Shown here piece by piece: positions 9,672 to 17,345 of a DNA stretch of 49,951 bases. The position numbers and the translations under genes were made by a program. Where the stretch lies: assembly GCA_021162685.1 (NCBI GenBank), contig JAGGYF010000015.1:1-49951 (forward strand). The letters run 5' to 3'. The notes under the pieces are model-generated. The model was not told where the DNA came from. It saw only the letters and a list, made by a program, of their open reading frames with translations, and did no database searches. Every line of letters begins with the position of its first letter. Within the stretch, counting starts at the first letter, position 1. This DNA is from Candidatus Iainarchaeum sp. (GTDB taxonomy: Archaea > B1Sed10-29 > WALL01).

Positions 9672-10345
9672 TGGATACTACAATCAATGGTCTTGAATGC
9701 TCAATACATGAACCAGAAACATATAAATCAATAATTATCATGTGTAATGGATTTAATGCACCGAAGGATAGTCCACATAGGATAAGAATTGCTAATTACC
9801 TTTTCCAACATAACTATAGGATTGTACGTTGGGATTATAGAAGCAGAACAACAGGCAAACCAACAAAAACCCTTACAGAAGATCTAAACGATCTGTTACT
9901 TCTTATCAATCATTTTGATGCATCTGGCATATATGGTTCAAGTTGGGGAGGGCTGTTAGCACTACATGCAGCATCCAGAAACAAAAACATAAGGGCAATT
10001 GTATTGAGGGTCCCAGTTATTGAACCAAACCATTTCAAAAACAATCCAGAACTTCTAAATAACCCATTACTGGCTGAAAATTTCCTTGAGGATTTTTTAT
10101 CATACAACACCTACAGAGATAGCTTGAAGAGAAAGTTCGCTACTCTCCTGTTTGCAGGAAAACACGATGATATTTGTCCGTTGGAATATGCAAAGAGATT
10201 ATTTAGTCTTCTTCCGCAGCCAAAAAAGCTAATTGTTTTAGATGAAGGCCACCAATGGAGCGAGCAATCTTATACAACACTCTCAGAAGAATCTATAAAA
10301 TGGTTCAACACTTATCTTTCAAAAACATCCTCAAACTTTAGATGA
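9668..10345 (+). CDS. Alpha/beta hydrolase
   Basis: Nucleophile elbow GIYGSSWGGLLALHAA; DEGHQW catalytic His region; KHDDICPLEYAKRLF Asp region. Confidence 0.85.
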   Translation: MMDTTINGLECSIHEPETYKSIIIMCNGFNAPKDSPHRIRIANYLFQHNYRIVRWDYRSRTTGKPTKTLTEDLNDLLLLINHFDASGIYGSSWGGLLALHAASRNKNIRAIVLRVPVIEPNHFKNNPELLNNPLLAENFLEDFLSYNTYRDSLKRKFATLLFAGKHDDICPLEYAKRLFSLLPQPKKLIVLDEGHQWSEQSYTTLSEESIKWFNTYLSKTSSNFR

Positions 10346-10731
10346 TAATCATATGGCTTAAACACAATAGTTTTTGCCCTTTTTCTATCAAGTTGTGCTG
10401 CCAAAAATTCTCTAGGATAAAAACATAGACGCTTCCTTCTCTTGTCATTTTCATCCTTTCTCCCTCTCCAATGTATAACTACATATGGCTCTGCTCCTGC
10501 TGCATCTGCCTTAGCAATCAACTTAACAATCTCATCTCTTGGAATCCTAAACTCTTCTTTATCTGTGTTTTTACATTCTAAGAAAACTGTTGTGTAATAC
10601 TTCCTAGAAGATGCGATAATGTCAACCCCTTTTGATGATGGAGCCCTCTGTGCAAACCACTGACTTGTCTTGTTTATCCTATTAACCAGCATTTTTTCAA
10701 GTGCGTACCCTTTTTTGTACTTTGTCTGCAT
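10312..10731 (-). CDS. hjc: Holliday junction resolvase Hjc-like endonuclease
   Basis: YKKGYALEKMLVNRI...RAPSSKGVDIIASS...TTVFLECKNTDKEEFRI follows the E-GxD-(V/L)ECK nuclease pattern. Confidence 0.75.
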   Translation of the reverse strand: MQTKYKKGYALEKMLVNRINKTSQWFAQRAPSSKGVDIIASSRKYYTTVFLECKNTDKEEFRIPRDEIVKLIAKADAAGAEPYVVIHWRGRKDENDKRRKRLCFYPREFLAAQLDRKRAKTIVFKPYDYHLKFEDVFER

Positions 10732-11770
10732 TACGTTCCCTCATCTCCTCAAAATTCATCCCCTTTTCAACAACATCTAATAGCTTTTTCGGATCAAATT
10801 GTATCTTATATTTTTTCCTTTTGTTGTCTTTGCAATCGTATGTGTTAAGGAATTCTGCAAGATTTTTCGCATTTATCTCCCTATCCGGATTATCCGGGGC
10901 CAATGCTTTTTTAAGAACACGCGTAGCAGATATTAATAAGTGTATCTGGTACCGCCATTCTAAGTTAGGAAGATAATAATCAGCAATTTGTTTTACTAAC
11001 TTTTTCTCTGATTCTCTAAGCAGGTCCTCTCTGACCATTGCCCACCCACTAGTTTCATGTATTATGGCTAAAACACTGACCAGATTATTGTACACTGAAT
11101 CATAATGTTTTAGTCTGGCGCGCGCTTCCCTTTCTTCCATCCAATCCAATTCATCTCTGAGTTTTGACATAGGCTCGGGATGTGCATATGTCGCCAGCAT
11201 ACTCTCAAGTTCGCGCGAATAAAACTTGTTCAAAAACATAGCGCTCATACGTTCAAAGGCGTCTTTATCCAGGAATATCTTCACCATCTTCTTCCCTTTC
11301 AACGCACCACTGTCTAATGTTGTTACCTCTAGGTCCCCTTCTTTCATCAACCTTTTTATGAAATCATCTTTTTTATCAACATAAAACACAGGGTAGTAGT
11401 AGTCAGTTCTATTCCTCCATTTGTTCACATGGAGTGGCAGGTCTGAGAGATCTTCCATAAGATCAAATTTATCCATAATACCATGGTACAAGATATGGAG
11501 TTGCGGTTTCTTCCCATCTGTTTCTTCCACCCCTTTGCATCTTATGGATATCTTATTATTCCGCTCTTTATCTATAATCTGCAGCACATAAGCGAAATTT
11601 TTTTCGTCAAGTGACTCCCTTCTTTTTATCTTTTCAAATAATCTTCTAAGTCTGCTGCGCCGCTCTTTTCCCCCCTTTTTTACAATAATATTTTCTGTCA
11701 ACCTCTTTATCCTTTCCTCTAATTCTGGTTTCATACCTATTCCCATCAAGATATTTTTATACATATACAT
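10697..11770 (-). CDS. Hypothetical protein, 357 aa
   Basis: Intact long ORF in the minus-strand operon; no motif recognised. Confidence 0.65.
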   Translation of the reverse strand: MYMYKNILMGIGMKPELEERIKRLTENIIVKKGGKERRSRLRRLFEKIKRRESLDEKNFAYVLQIIDKERNNKISIRCKGVEETDGKKPQLHILYHGIMDKFDLMEDLSDLPLHVNKWRNRTDYYYPVFYVDKKDDFIKRLMKEGDLEVTTLDSGALKGKKMVKIFLDKDAFERMSAMFLNKFYSRELESMLATYAHPEPMSKLRDELDWMEEREARARLKHYDSVYNNLVSVLAIIHETSGWAMVREDLLRESEKKLVKQIADYYLPNLEWRYQIHLLISATRVLKKALAPDNPDREINAKNLAEFLNTYDCKDNKRKKYKIQFDPKKLLDVVEKGMNFEEMRERNADKVQKRVRT

Positions 11771-11785
11771 TTAAAACTTTTTGCA

Positions 11786-12319
11786 CTAAAACAACGATAC
11801 GATGGAGATCCCAGCACTAACCACCAATGCATACCTTGTTAATTTACCAAGAAAGCAAGCAAGCGCAAACAGTTTATAGTCATATTTGTAATAACCAGCA
11901 ACGATATCAAATAAAAACATAGGTAGGGGGGTTACTGCGCCCAGATATATGGCAGCAAATCCCCACTTTCTTATAAGTTTTACATACGGCCGTGCATGCC
12001 TATGTTTTGCAAGGTTTCTCAGCTTCTTTTTTCGCTTCCTTTTCATCTCCAATTTCTTCCTTATCCAGTTTGTGAACCTATGCACTGCATCATAATATCT
12101 CTCTGCCAACTCATGTCCACCTAAACCTAGTGCATATACTGTTGATTCCCCCAATGTTGCTCCAGTCGCAGCCACAACCAACCACAATGGAATATTCACA
12201 TTCATCCCAGATAATGCCAAGACCAAGAGTTCAAAGGGTAATGGCAGAAGAGTATTGGATACAAATGCAGCTATGAAAAAACCTATAATCCCAAACTGGG
12301 CAACAAGCCAATCAAGCAT
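11786..12319 (-). CDS. DedA/SNARE-associated (VTT) family membrane protein
   Basis: FIAAFVSNTLLPLPFELLVLALSGMN...GATLGESTVYALGLGGHE...KWGFAAIYLGAVTPLPMFLFDIVAGYY. Confidence 0.8.
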   Translation of the reverse strand: MLDWLVAQFGIIGFFIAAFVSNTLLPLPFELLVLALSGMNVNIPLWLVVAATGATLGESTVYALGLGGHELAERYYDAVHRFTNWIRKKLEMKRKRKKKLRNLAKHRHARPYVKLIRKWGFAAIYLGAVTPLPMFLFDIVAGYYKYDYKLFALACFLGKLTRYALVVSAGISIVSLF

Positions 12320-12339
12320 GGATTAAAAGAGAGAATCAT

Positions 12340-13188
12340 TTAATAAAAGCCTTTTCTTTTCATATGATCTCCTTTTGCAAGCTCCCTCCATCTCCTCAGA
12401 TTTTGTGGACTCTCTTTTATTCCAATATGTTTAAGTATGGAGTGGAACCTCTCAATCGCTTCATCTTCGCCAGATATAAGCGAGGTATAAATTATTTTCC
12501 TCAAAATCCCCCTGGCGCTTCTGCTCATGTATGGGAGGTGCTTTTCCATTTTTTCTTCAATCATATCAATCTCATCTGGGCTTAGGTCCCTAATTGCAAT
12601 AAGCGCAGTGCCGTTTGTTTCTTTTATGACATTTATTATCCCCCTTAGTGCTTTCTTCTCTGCATTACTCAACCTGAAGGGTTTTCCAGACATGCCTCTT
12701 TTGATAGATACAGCAGCAGTCTTTGCTACACTTATGCTAACTAGATCATCTCTTAGTGCATCAAATACATCACTACTTAGTGGAATAATTGCTTCTTTAA
12801 GTCCCTTCAAAACCCCTCTATCTATTACCCTCTTTTTTACAGGCATATGGCGCCCATCCAAAACGGGATAGTACTTTTTGTCTTTAAGTACAACCGCGTG
12901 TTCCTCATATGGCAGTACAAGGTCCTTTTTGACATTCTCATCTATTGTAACCCTTCTTTTTCCACTTCTATAATCATACCTTTTTCGTATGGTTTTACCA
13001 TCATGGAACGTAACTAGTGTTATCCTTCCTCTCCCACCTGCTCTCACAAATACAATCCGGTGTATTGGCTCCTCCAAGGTGGTTGGCGTATATCCCCTGG
13101 GTATGCTACGGATGAATCTTTTGATAGGCACATGTTTTTCCACAACAGCAATATGCCTATTCAAAAACTTAATAATCTTATTGGCCAT
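12340..13188 (-). CDS. Hypothetical protein, 282 aa, directly downstream of hisS
   Basis: Intact ORF, 8 nt from hisS stop; no recognised motif. Confidence 0.65.
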   Translation of the reverse strand: MANKIIKFLNRHIAVVEKHVPIKRFIRSIPRGYTPTTLEEPIHRIVFVRAGGRGRITLVTFHDGKTIRKRYDYRSGKRRVTIDENVKKDLVLPYEEHAVVLKDKKYYPVLDGRHMPVKKRVIDRGVLKGLKEAIIPLSSDVFDALRDDLVSISVAKTAAVSIKRGMSGKPFRLSNAEKKALRGIINVIKETNGTALIAIRDLSPDEIDMIEEKMEKHLPYMSRSARGILRKIIYTSLISGEDEAIERFHSILKHIGIKESPQNLRRWRELAKGDHMKRKGFY

Positions 13189-13196
13189 ATTCTCTA

Positions 13197-14462
13197 TTAC
13201 TCACTTCCTATTTTAATACTATTTGCAAGTTCCTCAATTTTCACCTTCCTCTCTTTTCCAGATACCATATCTCTAACAGTTACCTCTCCATCTTTCAGCT
13301 CTTTTGGCCCAACAATGACACAATACCTTATGCCTTTTGCATTCACATATTCAAACTGCTTTCTCAGATTTCTTTCCATAACGTCTGTTTCAACGCAGAA
13401 ACCAGAAGAGCGCAATTGCGTTGCAATTTTTAGCGCCTCCACCCTAACATCCTTATTCACGGGTGCGACATATACCTCAGTCTTTTTCAACTCTGGGAAC
13501 AAACCCTGTTCTTCCATCAATTGTATGACCCTTTCAACACCATATGATATGCCTGTTGCAGGCGTTTTTCTTCCACCATATAACTCAATCATGTTATCAT
13601 AACGGCCTCCACCCCCACAAGACCATTTACCTCCTGCTTTTATCTCAAAAACCAAGCCAGTATAATACTCCAGTCCCCTAACAATACTCAGGTCAAGTTC
13701 TAGATAATTATCAATCCCCATTGCTTTTGCTATTGAGAATAATTCATCAATCTCTTCTGCTCCTTCCTTTCCAATATCAAATGCTTTAAATTCCTCTTTT
13801 ATTCTGTTCTCCTCTATCAGTTCCATAAGCTTTTCAGCATTTGGTACCTCTCTTTGCTCAAGCTCTTCTTTTACACCATCCCAACCTATCTTATCCAATT
13901 TATCAATGCTTCTGAACGCGTCTAATGTTTTTTCTTTTGGTATGCCTGCAGCCAATATCAATGCCTCAAGAATCTTTTTGTTGTTTACTTTGATCTTGAA
14001 CTCCTTGAATCCAAGTGCTTTGAAAACATCTATACTGCATTGGATTACTTCAAAATCAGCCATAACAGATGGACTACCAAAGATATCTATATCTGCTTGG
14101 GTAAATTCTCTATACCTTCCAGCCTGTGGCCTATCATACCTCCAAACCTTATCAATACAATACCTTTTGAATGGCTTAACAAGTTCTGGTTTTGAAGCAA
14201 CAACCCTTGATGTTGGTACAGTTAGATCAAACCGTAATCCAAGTTCCCTTCCAGATTTGTCTTTAAAGTAATATATCTCATCCTTTATTGCCTCTCCTCC
14301 ACCTCCCTTCGCAGCCAGTAGTTCAAAACTCTCAACTGCGGGTGTTTCCATGGGTTCAAACCCATATCTCTGAAAAACCTCTTCCATTACAGAGAACACA
14401 TACTTTCGTTTGCGCATATCCTCTGGAAGAAAATCCCTCATACCACGAACAGTTTGATACAT
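13197..14462 (-). CDS. hisS: Histidyl-tRNA synthetase
   Basis: RGMRDFLPEDMRKRKYVF; RYDRPQAGRYREFTQADIDIFGS; VRGLEYYTGLVFEI; GGGGRYDNMIELYGG. Confidence 0.97.
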   Translation of the reverse strand: MYQTVRGMRDFLPEDMRKRKYVFSVMEEVFQRYGFEPMETPAVESFELLAAKGGGGEAIKDEIYYFKDKSGRELGLRFDLTVPTSRVVASKPELVKPFKRYCIDKVWRYDRPQAGRYREFTQADIDIFGSPSVMADFEVIQCSIDVFKALGFKEFKIKVNNKKILEALILAAGIPKEKTLDAFRSIDKLDKIGWDGVKEELEQREVPNAEKLMELIEENRIKEEFKAFDIGKEGAEEIDELFSIAKAMGIDNYLELDLSIVRGLEYYTGLVFEIKAGGKWSCGGGGRYDNMIELYGGRKTPATGISYGVERVIQLMEEQGLFPELKKTEVYVAPVNKDVRVEALKIATQLRSSGFCVETDVMERNLRKQFEYVNAKGIRYCVIVGPKELKDGEVTVRDMVSGKERKVKIEELANSIKIGSE

Positions 14463-14491
14463 GCTATCACCTTCTCACTCCATATTTTTAT

Positions 14492-16009
14492 TTATTTCAT
14501 TTTACCTATCTCACTTTCAACTGCTTTTAGTATCCTCCCTTGCTTTACGACCTTACTTAGCCTCTCTATGTCCTTATATAGTGGTCTATCCTCACCCAAA
14601 AATTTCACATATTTTCTGACCTCATCATATGCTGCTTTTACTCCTTTTCCAGGTTCGCCCCCTCTAAAATCTAATGCTTGGGCAGCTGCCAATAGCTCAA
14701 TAGCAACAACAGCCGCTGTGTTATCAATAATCTTTTTCGTTTTCAATGCAGTGTTCATCCCCATGGACACAAAATCCTCCTGGTCAGCAGCTGTTGGTAT
14801 ACTTCCAATTGCAGCAGGTGTGGAGAGCACTCTATTCTCATTTACTAGGAACGCAGCCGTGTACTGGGGAATCATTATACCAGAGTACATGCCTGCTCCC
14901 TCTATAAGAAATGCTGGTAATCCTTGGTTCAAATTTGGGTTTATGAGCCTGTTTAACCTTCTTTCTGATATCACGGATACTGTGGTTATGCCTATTCCAA
15001 GTAATTCCAAAGGCAATGCTATTGGAGTGCCCTGGAAGTTTGCGCCAGTAAGATACACCCCATCTGGGAAGAACAATGGATTGTCTGCGCCACCATTCAA
15101 CTCTATCTCAACCTGTTTCTTCACAAATGCGATGATATCTTTTACAGTACCCACTACCTGAGGGGTGCTCCTTATAGAATATGCATCCTGTACTCTCTCC
15201 TGCTTCACCAATATCTCAGAACCCTCTATTAACCTTCGTATGTTTTCTGCTGATTTTATCCCACCTGGAAACCCCCTTGCCTTTAGTATCCTCTCATCAA
15301 ACGCCATCGTAACAGCTTTCAATGCCTCAAAACTCATAGCTGCTGCAATCTCAGAGGTTTTTGTTATCACATCAGCATCGTATATCTCTAATGCAGCCAT
15401 ACCTGTAATCAGTTGTGAGCCGTTTATTGCAGCCAAACCATCTCTTATCTCAAACCTTATTGGTTCAATACCCGCTTTCCTCAGCGCGTCTTTACCCTCC
15501 ATTCGCTCTCCATTGTAAAATGCTTCCCCCTCCCCTATCAACACCAACATAGCTTGTGCCAGAGGCGCTAGATCACCGCATGCTCCAACACTTGCAGGAT
15601 ACATTACTGGTGTTATACCTCTGTTCATTATCTCAATCATCTTTTCAACAACCTCAGTGCGTATCCCAGATATCCCTTTACATAGGGTATTTATTCGTGC
15701 AGTAATGGCAGCTCTTACATATTCCTCTTCCACAGGTTCTCCATAACCTGCTGCGTGACTATAAACCAAATACTTTTGGAATTCCCTTGCCTGCTGTTCT
15801 GTTAATATGACATCAGCTAGCTCTCCTATCCCCGTTGTTGTACCATACACTGCTACCTTTTTCTCAAACAGTTTCTCAACCGTTTCTCTACTTCTTTTTA
15901 TCCTCTCTTTGGTACTCTCATCTATCTCAATCCTCTCTTTCCATCTTGCAATTCTCACAATCTTTTCTACTGTTAATGTTTTTCCATCAAGTTTAATCAT
16001 CTTTCTCAC
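14492..16009 (-). CDS. hutH: MIO-family aromatic amino acid ammonia-lyase, histidine ammonia-lyase-like, with Ala-Cys-Gly at the cofactor site
   Basis: VYGTTTGIGELAD, KYLVYSHAAGYGEP, PASVGACGDLAPLAQAML, INGSQLITGMAALE, ADQEDFVSMGMNTALKT. Confidence 0.85.
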   Translation of the reverse strand: MRKMIKLDGKTLTVEKIVRIARWKERIEIDESTKERIKRSRETVEKLFEKKVAVYGTTTGIGELADVILTEQQAREFQKYLVYSHAAGYGEPVEEEYVRAAITARINTLCKGISGIRTEVVEKMIEIMNRGITPVMYPASVGACGDLAPLAQAMLVLIGEGEAFYNGERMEGKDALRKAGIEPIRFEIRDGLAAINGSQLITGMAALEIYDADVITKTSEIAAAMSFEALKAVTMAFDERILKARGFPGGIKSAENIRRLIEGSEILVKQERVQDAYSIRSTPQVVGTVKDIIAFVKKQVEIELNGGADNPLFFPDGVYLTGANFQGTPIALPLELLGIGITTVSVISERRLNRLINPNLNQGLPAFLIEGAGMYSGIMIPQYTAAFLVNENRVLSTPAAIGSIPTAADQEDFVSMGMNTALKTKKIIDNTAAVVAIELLAAAQALDFRGGEPGKGVKAAYDEVRKYVKFLGEDRPLYKDIERLSKVVKQGRILKAVESEIGKMK

Positions 16010-16016
16010 CTCGTAT

Positions 16017-16034
16017 AGGGCCCAAGCCGGGATT
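16017..16034. repeat. 18-bp exact copy of the tRNA-His 3' terminus (other copy 16087-16104)
   Basis: agggcccaagccgggatt occurs at both positions, 70 bp apart. Confidence 0.95.
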
Positions 16035-16088
16035 CAGCGTCCCTAGGGGGGCACATCCCCTCTGGACTCTTTTCATCACCCTTTCCAG

Positions 16089-16161
16089 GGCCCAAGCCGG
16101 GATTTGAACCCGGGCCAGCAGATCCACAGTCTGCTATGCTGCCTACTACACCACTTGGGCC
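16089..16161 (-). tRNA. tRNA-His (anticodon GTG)
   Basis: Minus strand GGCCCAAGTGGTGTAGTAGGCAGCATAGCAGACTGTGGATCTGCTGGCCCGGGTTCAAATCCCGGCTTGGGCC. Anticodon stem GCAGA/TCTGC, T-arm CCGGGTTCAAATCCCGG, encoded G-1 opposite C73. Confidence 0.96.
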
Positions 16162-16169
16162 GCATTCTT

Positions 16170-16335
16170 TCACGTTTTTAGAAATAGGTTTTCCTTGCTC
16201 GTTGTTAGGTTTGGTTATCACTATCTGTTCCCCATCAAATACAGCAAGAACCTCGTCAGCAATGCCAAGCGATTCACGTGCTTCCAAGGGCAGAACTAGC
16301 CTAAACTTCTTATCTAGCTTTATTCTCCAAGCCTT
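16170..16335 (-). pseudogene. Second AbrB-like segment running into tRNA-His; probable gene fragment
   Basis: FTKAWRIKLDKKFRLVLPLEARESLGIADEVLAVFDGEQIVITKPNNEQGKPISKN. 30/31 nt identity with the first copy (16292-16322 vs 17166-17196). Confidence 0.55.
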
Positions 16336-17029
16336 TGTGAAGTAACTCCCCCCTATAAGACCGCGTTACTGCGGCTTCTGCAAGTACTTGCAATGAATCA
16401 ATTAGTGTTATGTCGCAATCCCCTTGTCTCAATACGATAGGAAGTTCCGTACACCCCAAAATAATTGCCTCAATCTTCTTATCTTTAAGGTCTTCAATTA
16501 CTTGAAGTAATCTCTCTTTTTTCTCTCTTTTTTTGCCTGCTATAATATTCATTATGCATTCAGTGACTATCTCTTGTTGTTTTCTATTTGGCACTATGCA
16601 TTGTATCCCCCTTTTTTCAAGGGCATTTTTGTACGCACCCATCTTAATAGTAGTTTCCGTTGCGAGAAGACCAACCCTTCTAAATCCTCTTTTTTCACAA
16701 GCTTTTGCTGTCTCCTCAATGATACTCATTATGGAGATCTCACTTTCCAACCTCTTCGCAAAGATTGATGCTGTATTGCATGGAATACAAACGAAGTCCG
16801 CACCATAGCTTTTAAGGGACACGCATCCACCAGCTAAAAACCTAAGTAAGACATCCTCGTTTCCCTTTTCTGAGATAACATCAACAGTAGGTAAATTTAA
16901 GATTATGATAGGTGGAAAATCCTCATTCTTTTTTGCGCCGAACTTCGTTTGGCAGATAGATATCATCCTTCTGTAAAACTCTCCTGTGGCTTCTGGCCCC
17001 ATTCCTCCCAATACTCCAATGGTTTCCAT
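16310..17029 (-). CDS. Aspartate/glutamate racemase family protein (in-frame ORF extends upstream to 17158 through an AbrB-like segment)
   Basis: METIGVLGGMGPEATGEFYRRM; CIPCNTAS; AIILGCTELPIVL (two catalytic Cys motifs). Confidence 0.9.
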   Translation of the reverse strand: METIGVLGGMGPEATGEFYRRMISICQTKFGAKKNEDFPPIIILNLPTVDVISEKGNEDVLLRFLAGGCVSLKSYGADFVCIPCNTASIFAKRLESEISIMSIIEETAKACEKRGFRRVGLLATETTIKMGAYKNALEKRGIQCIVPNRKQQEIVTECIMNIIAGKKREKKERLLQVIEDLKDKKIEAIILGCTELPIVLRQGDCDITLIDSLQVLAEAAVTRSYRGELLHKGLENKAR

Positions 17030-17200
17030 TTTACCTATCTCTTCACAGTTTCTAGAGATCAATGTTCCCTTTTCTCCATTGGGCTTGGATAGAACCAGTG
17101 AATTGCCAATAACCTTAATTTCAACCGAGTCAGTTACTCCGAGCTTTTCTCTTGCCATGAGGGGTAGAACTAGCCTAAACTTCTTGTCTAGCTTTACCCT
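17030..17200 (-). other. AbrB/SpoVT-like hairpin-domain coding segment, in frame with the racemase
   Basis: FTFRVKLDKKFRLVLPLMAREKLGVTDSVEIKVIGNSLVLSKPNGEKGTLISRN. I find no ATG/GTG/TTG before the ATG at 17158. Confidence 0.55.
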
Positions 17201-17345
17201 GAATGTAAAGCCACCTCCAAACCCGCCTCCTTGAAGGCAGGTGAAGTGAATCGCCTTTCATAGTCATCCCGTAATGTTATGTTATTCCCACTATATAAAT
17301 GTTTTTGCACGAAGTATTTTATGCTCCAAAAAACTAAAAGAAAGC

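Noticed and set aside
14340-14365. gggttcaaaccc as a tRNA T-arm
   Set aside because: Lies within hisS coding sequence and no cloverleaf can be built around it.
16006-16287. 93-aa minus-strand ORF overlapping tRNA-His
   Set aside because: Its C-terminal half is just translation of the tRNA and the repeat; only the AbrB-like N-terminal part is meaningful and is treated as a fragment.
17200-17260. Possible insertion-sequence end (ccgcctccttgaaggcaggtgaagtgaa)
   Set aside because: Resembles hairpin ends of IS200/IS605-type elements, but there is no transposase or matching second end in the window.
17274-17345. 24-codon N-terminal extension of the radical SAM ORF
   Set aside because: The family-typical N-terminus begins at MKQALLWKPLENKTVQCNLC; the upstream part looks non-coding.
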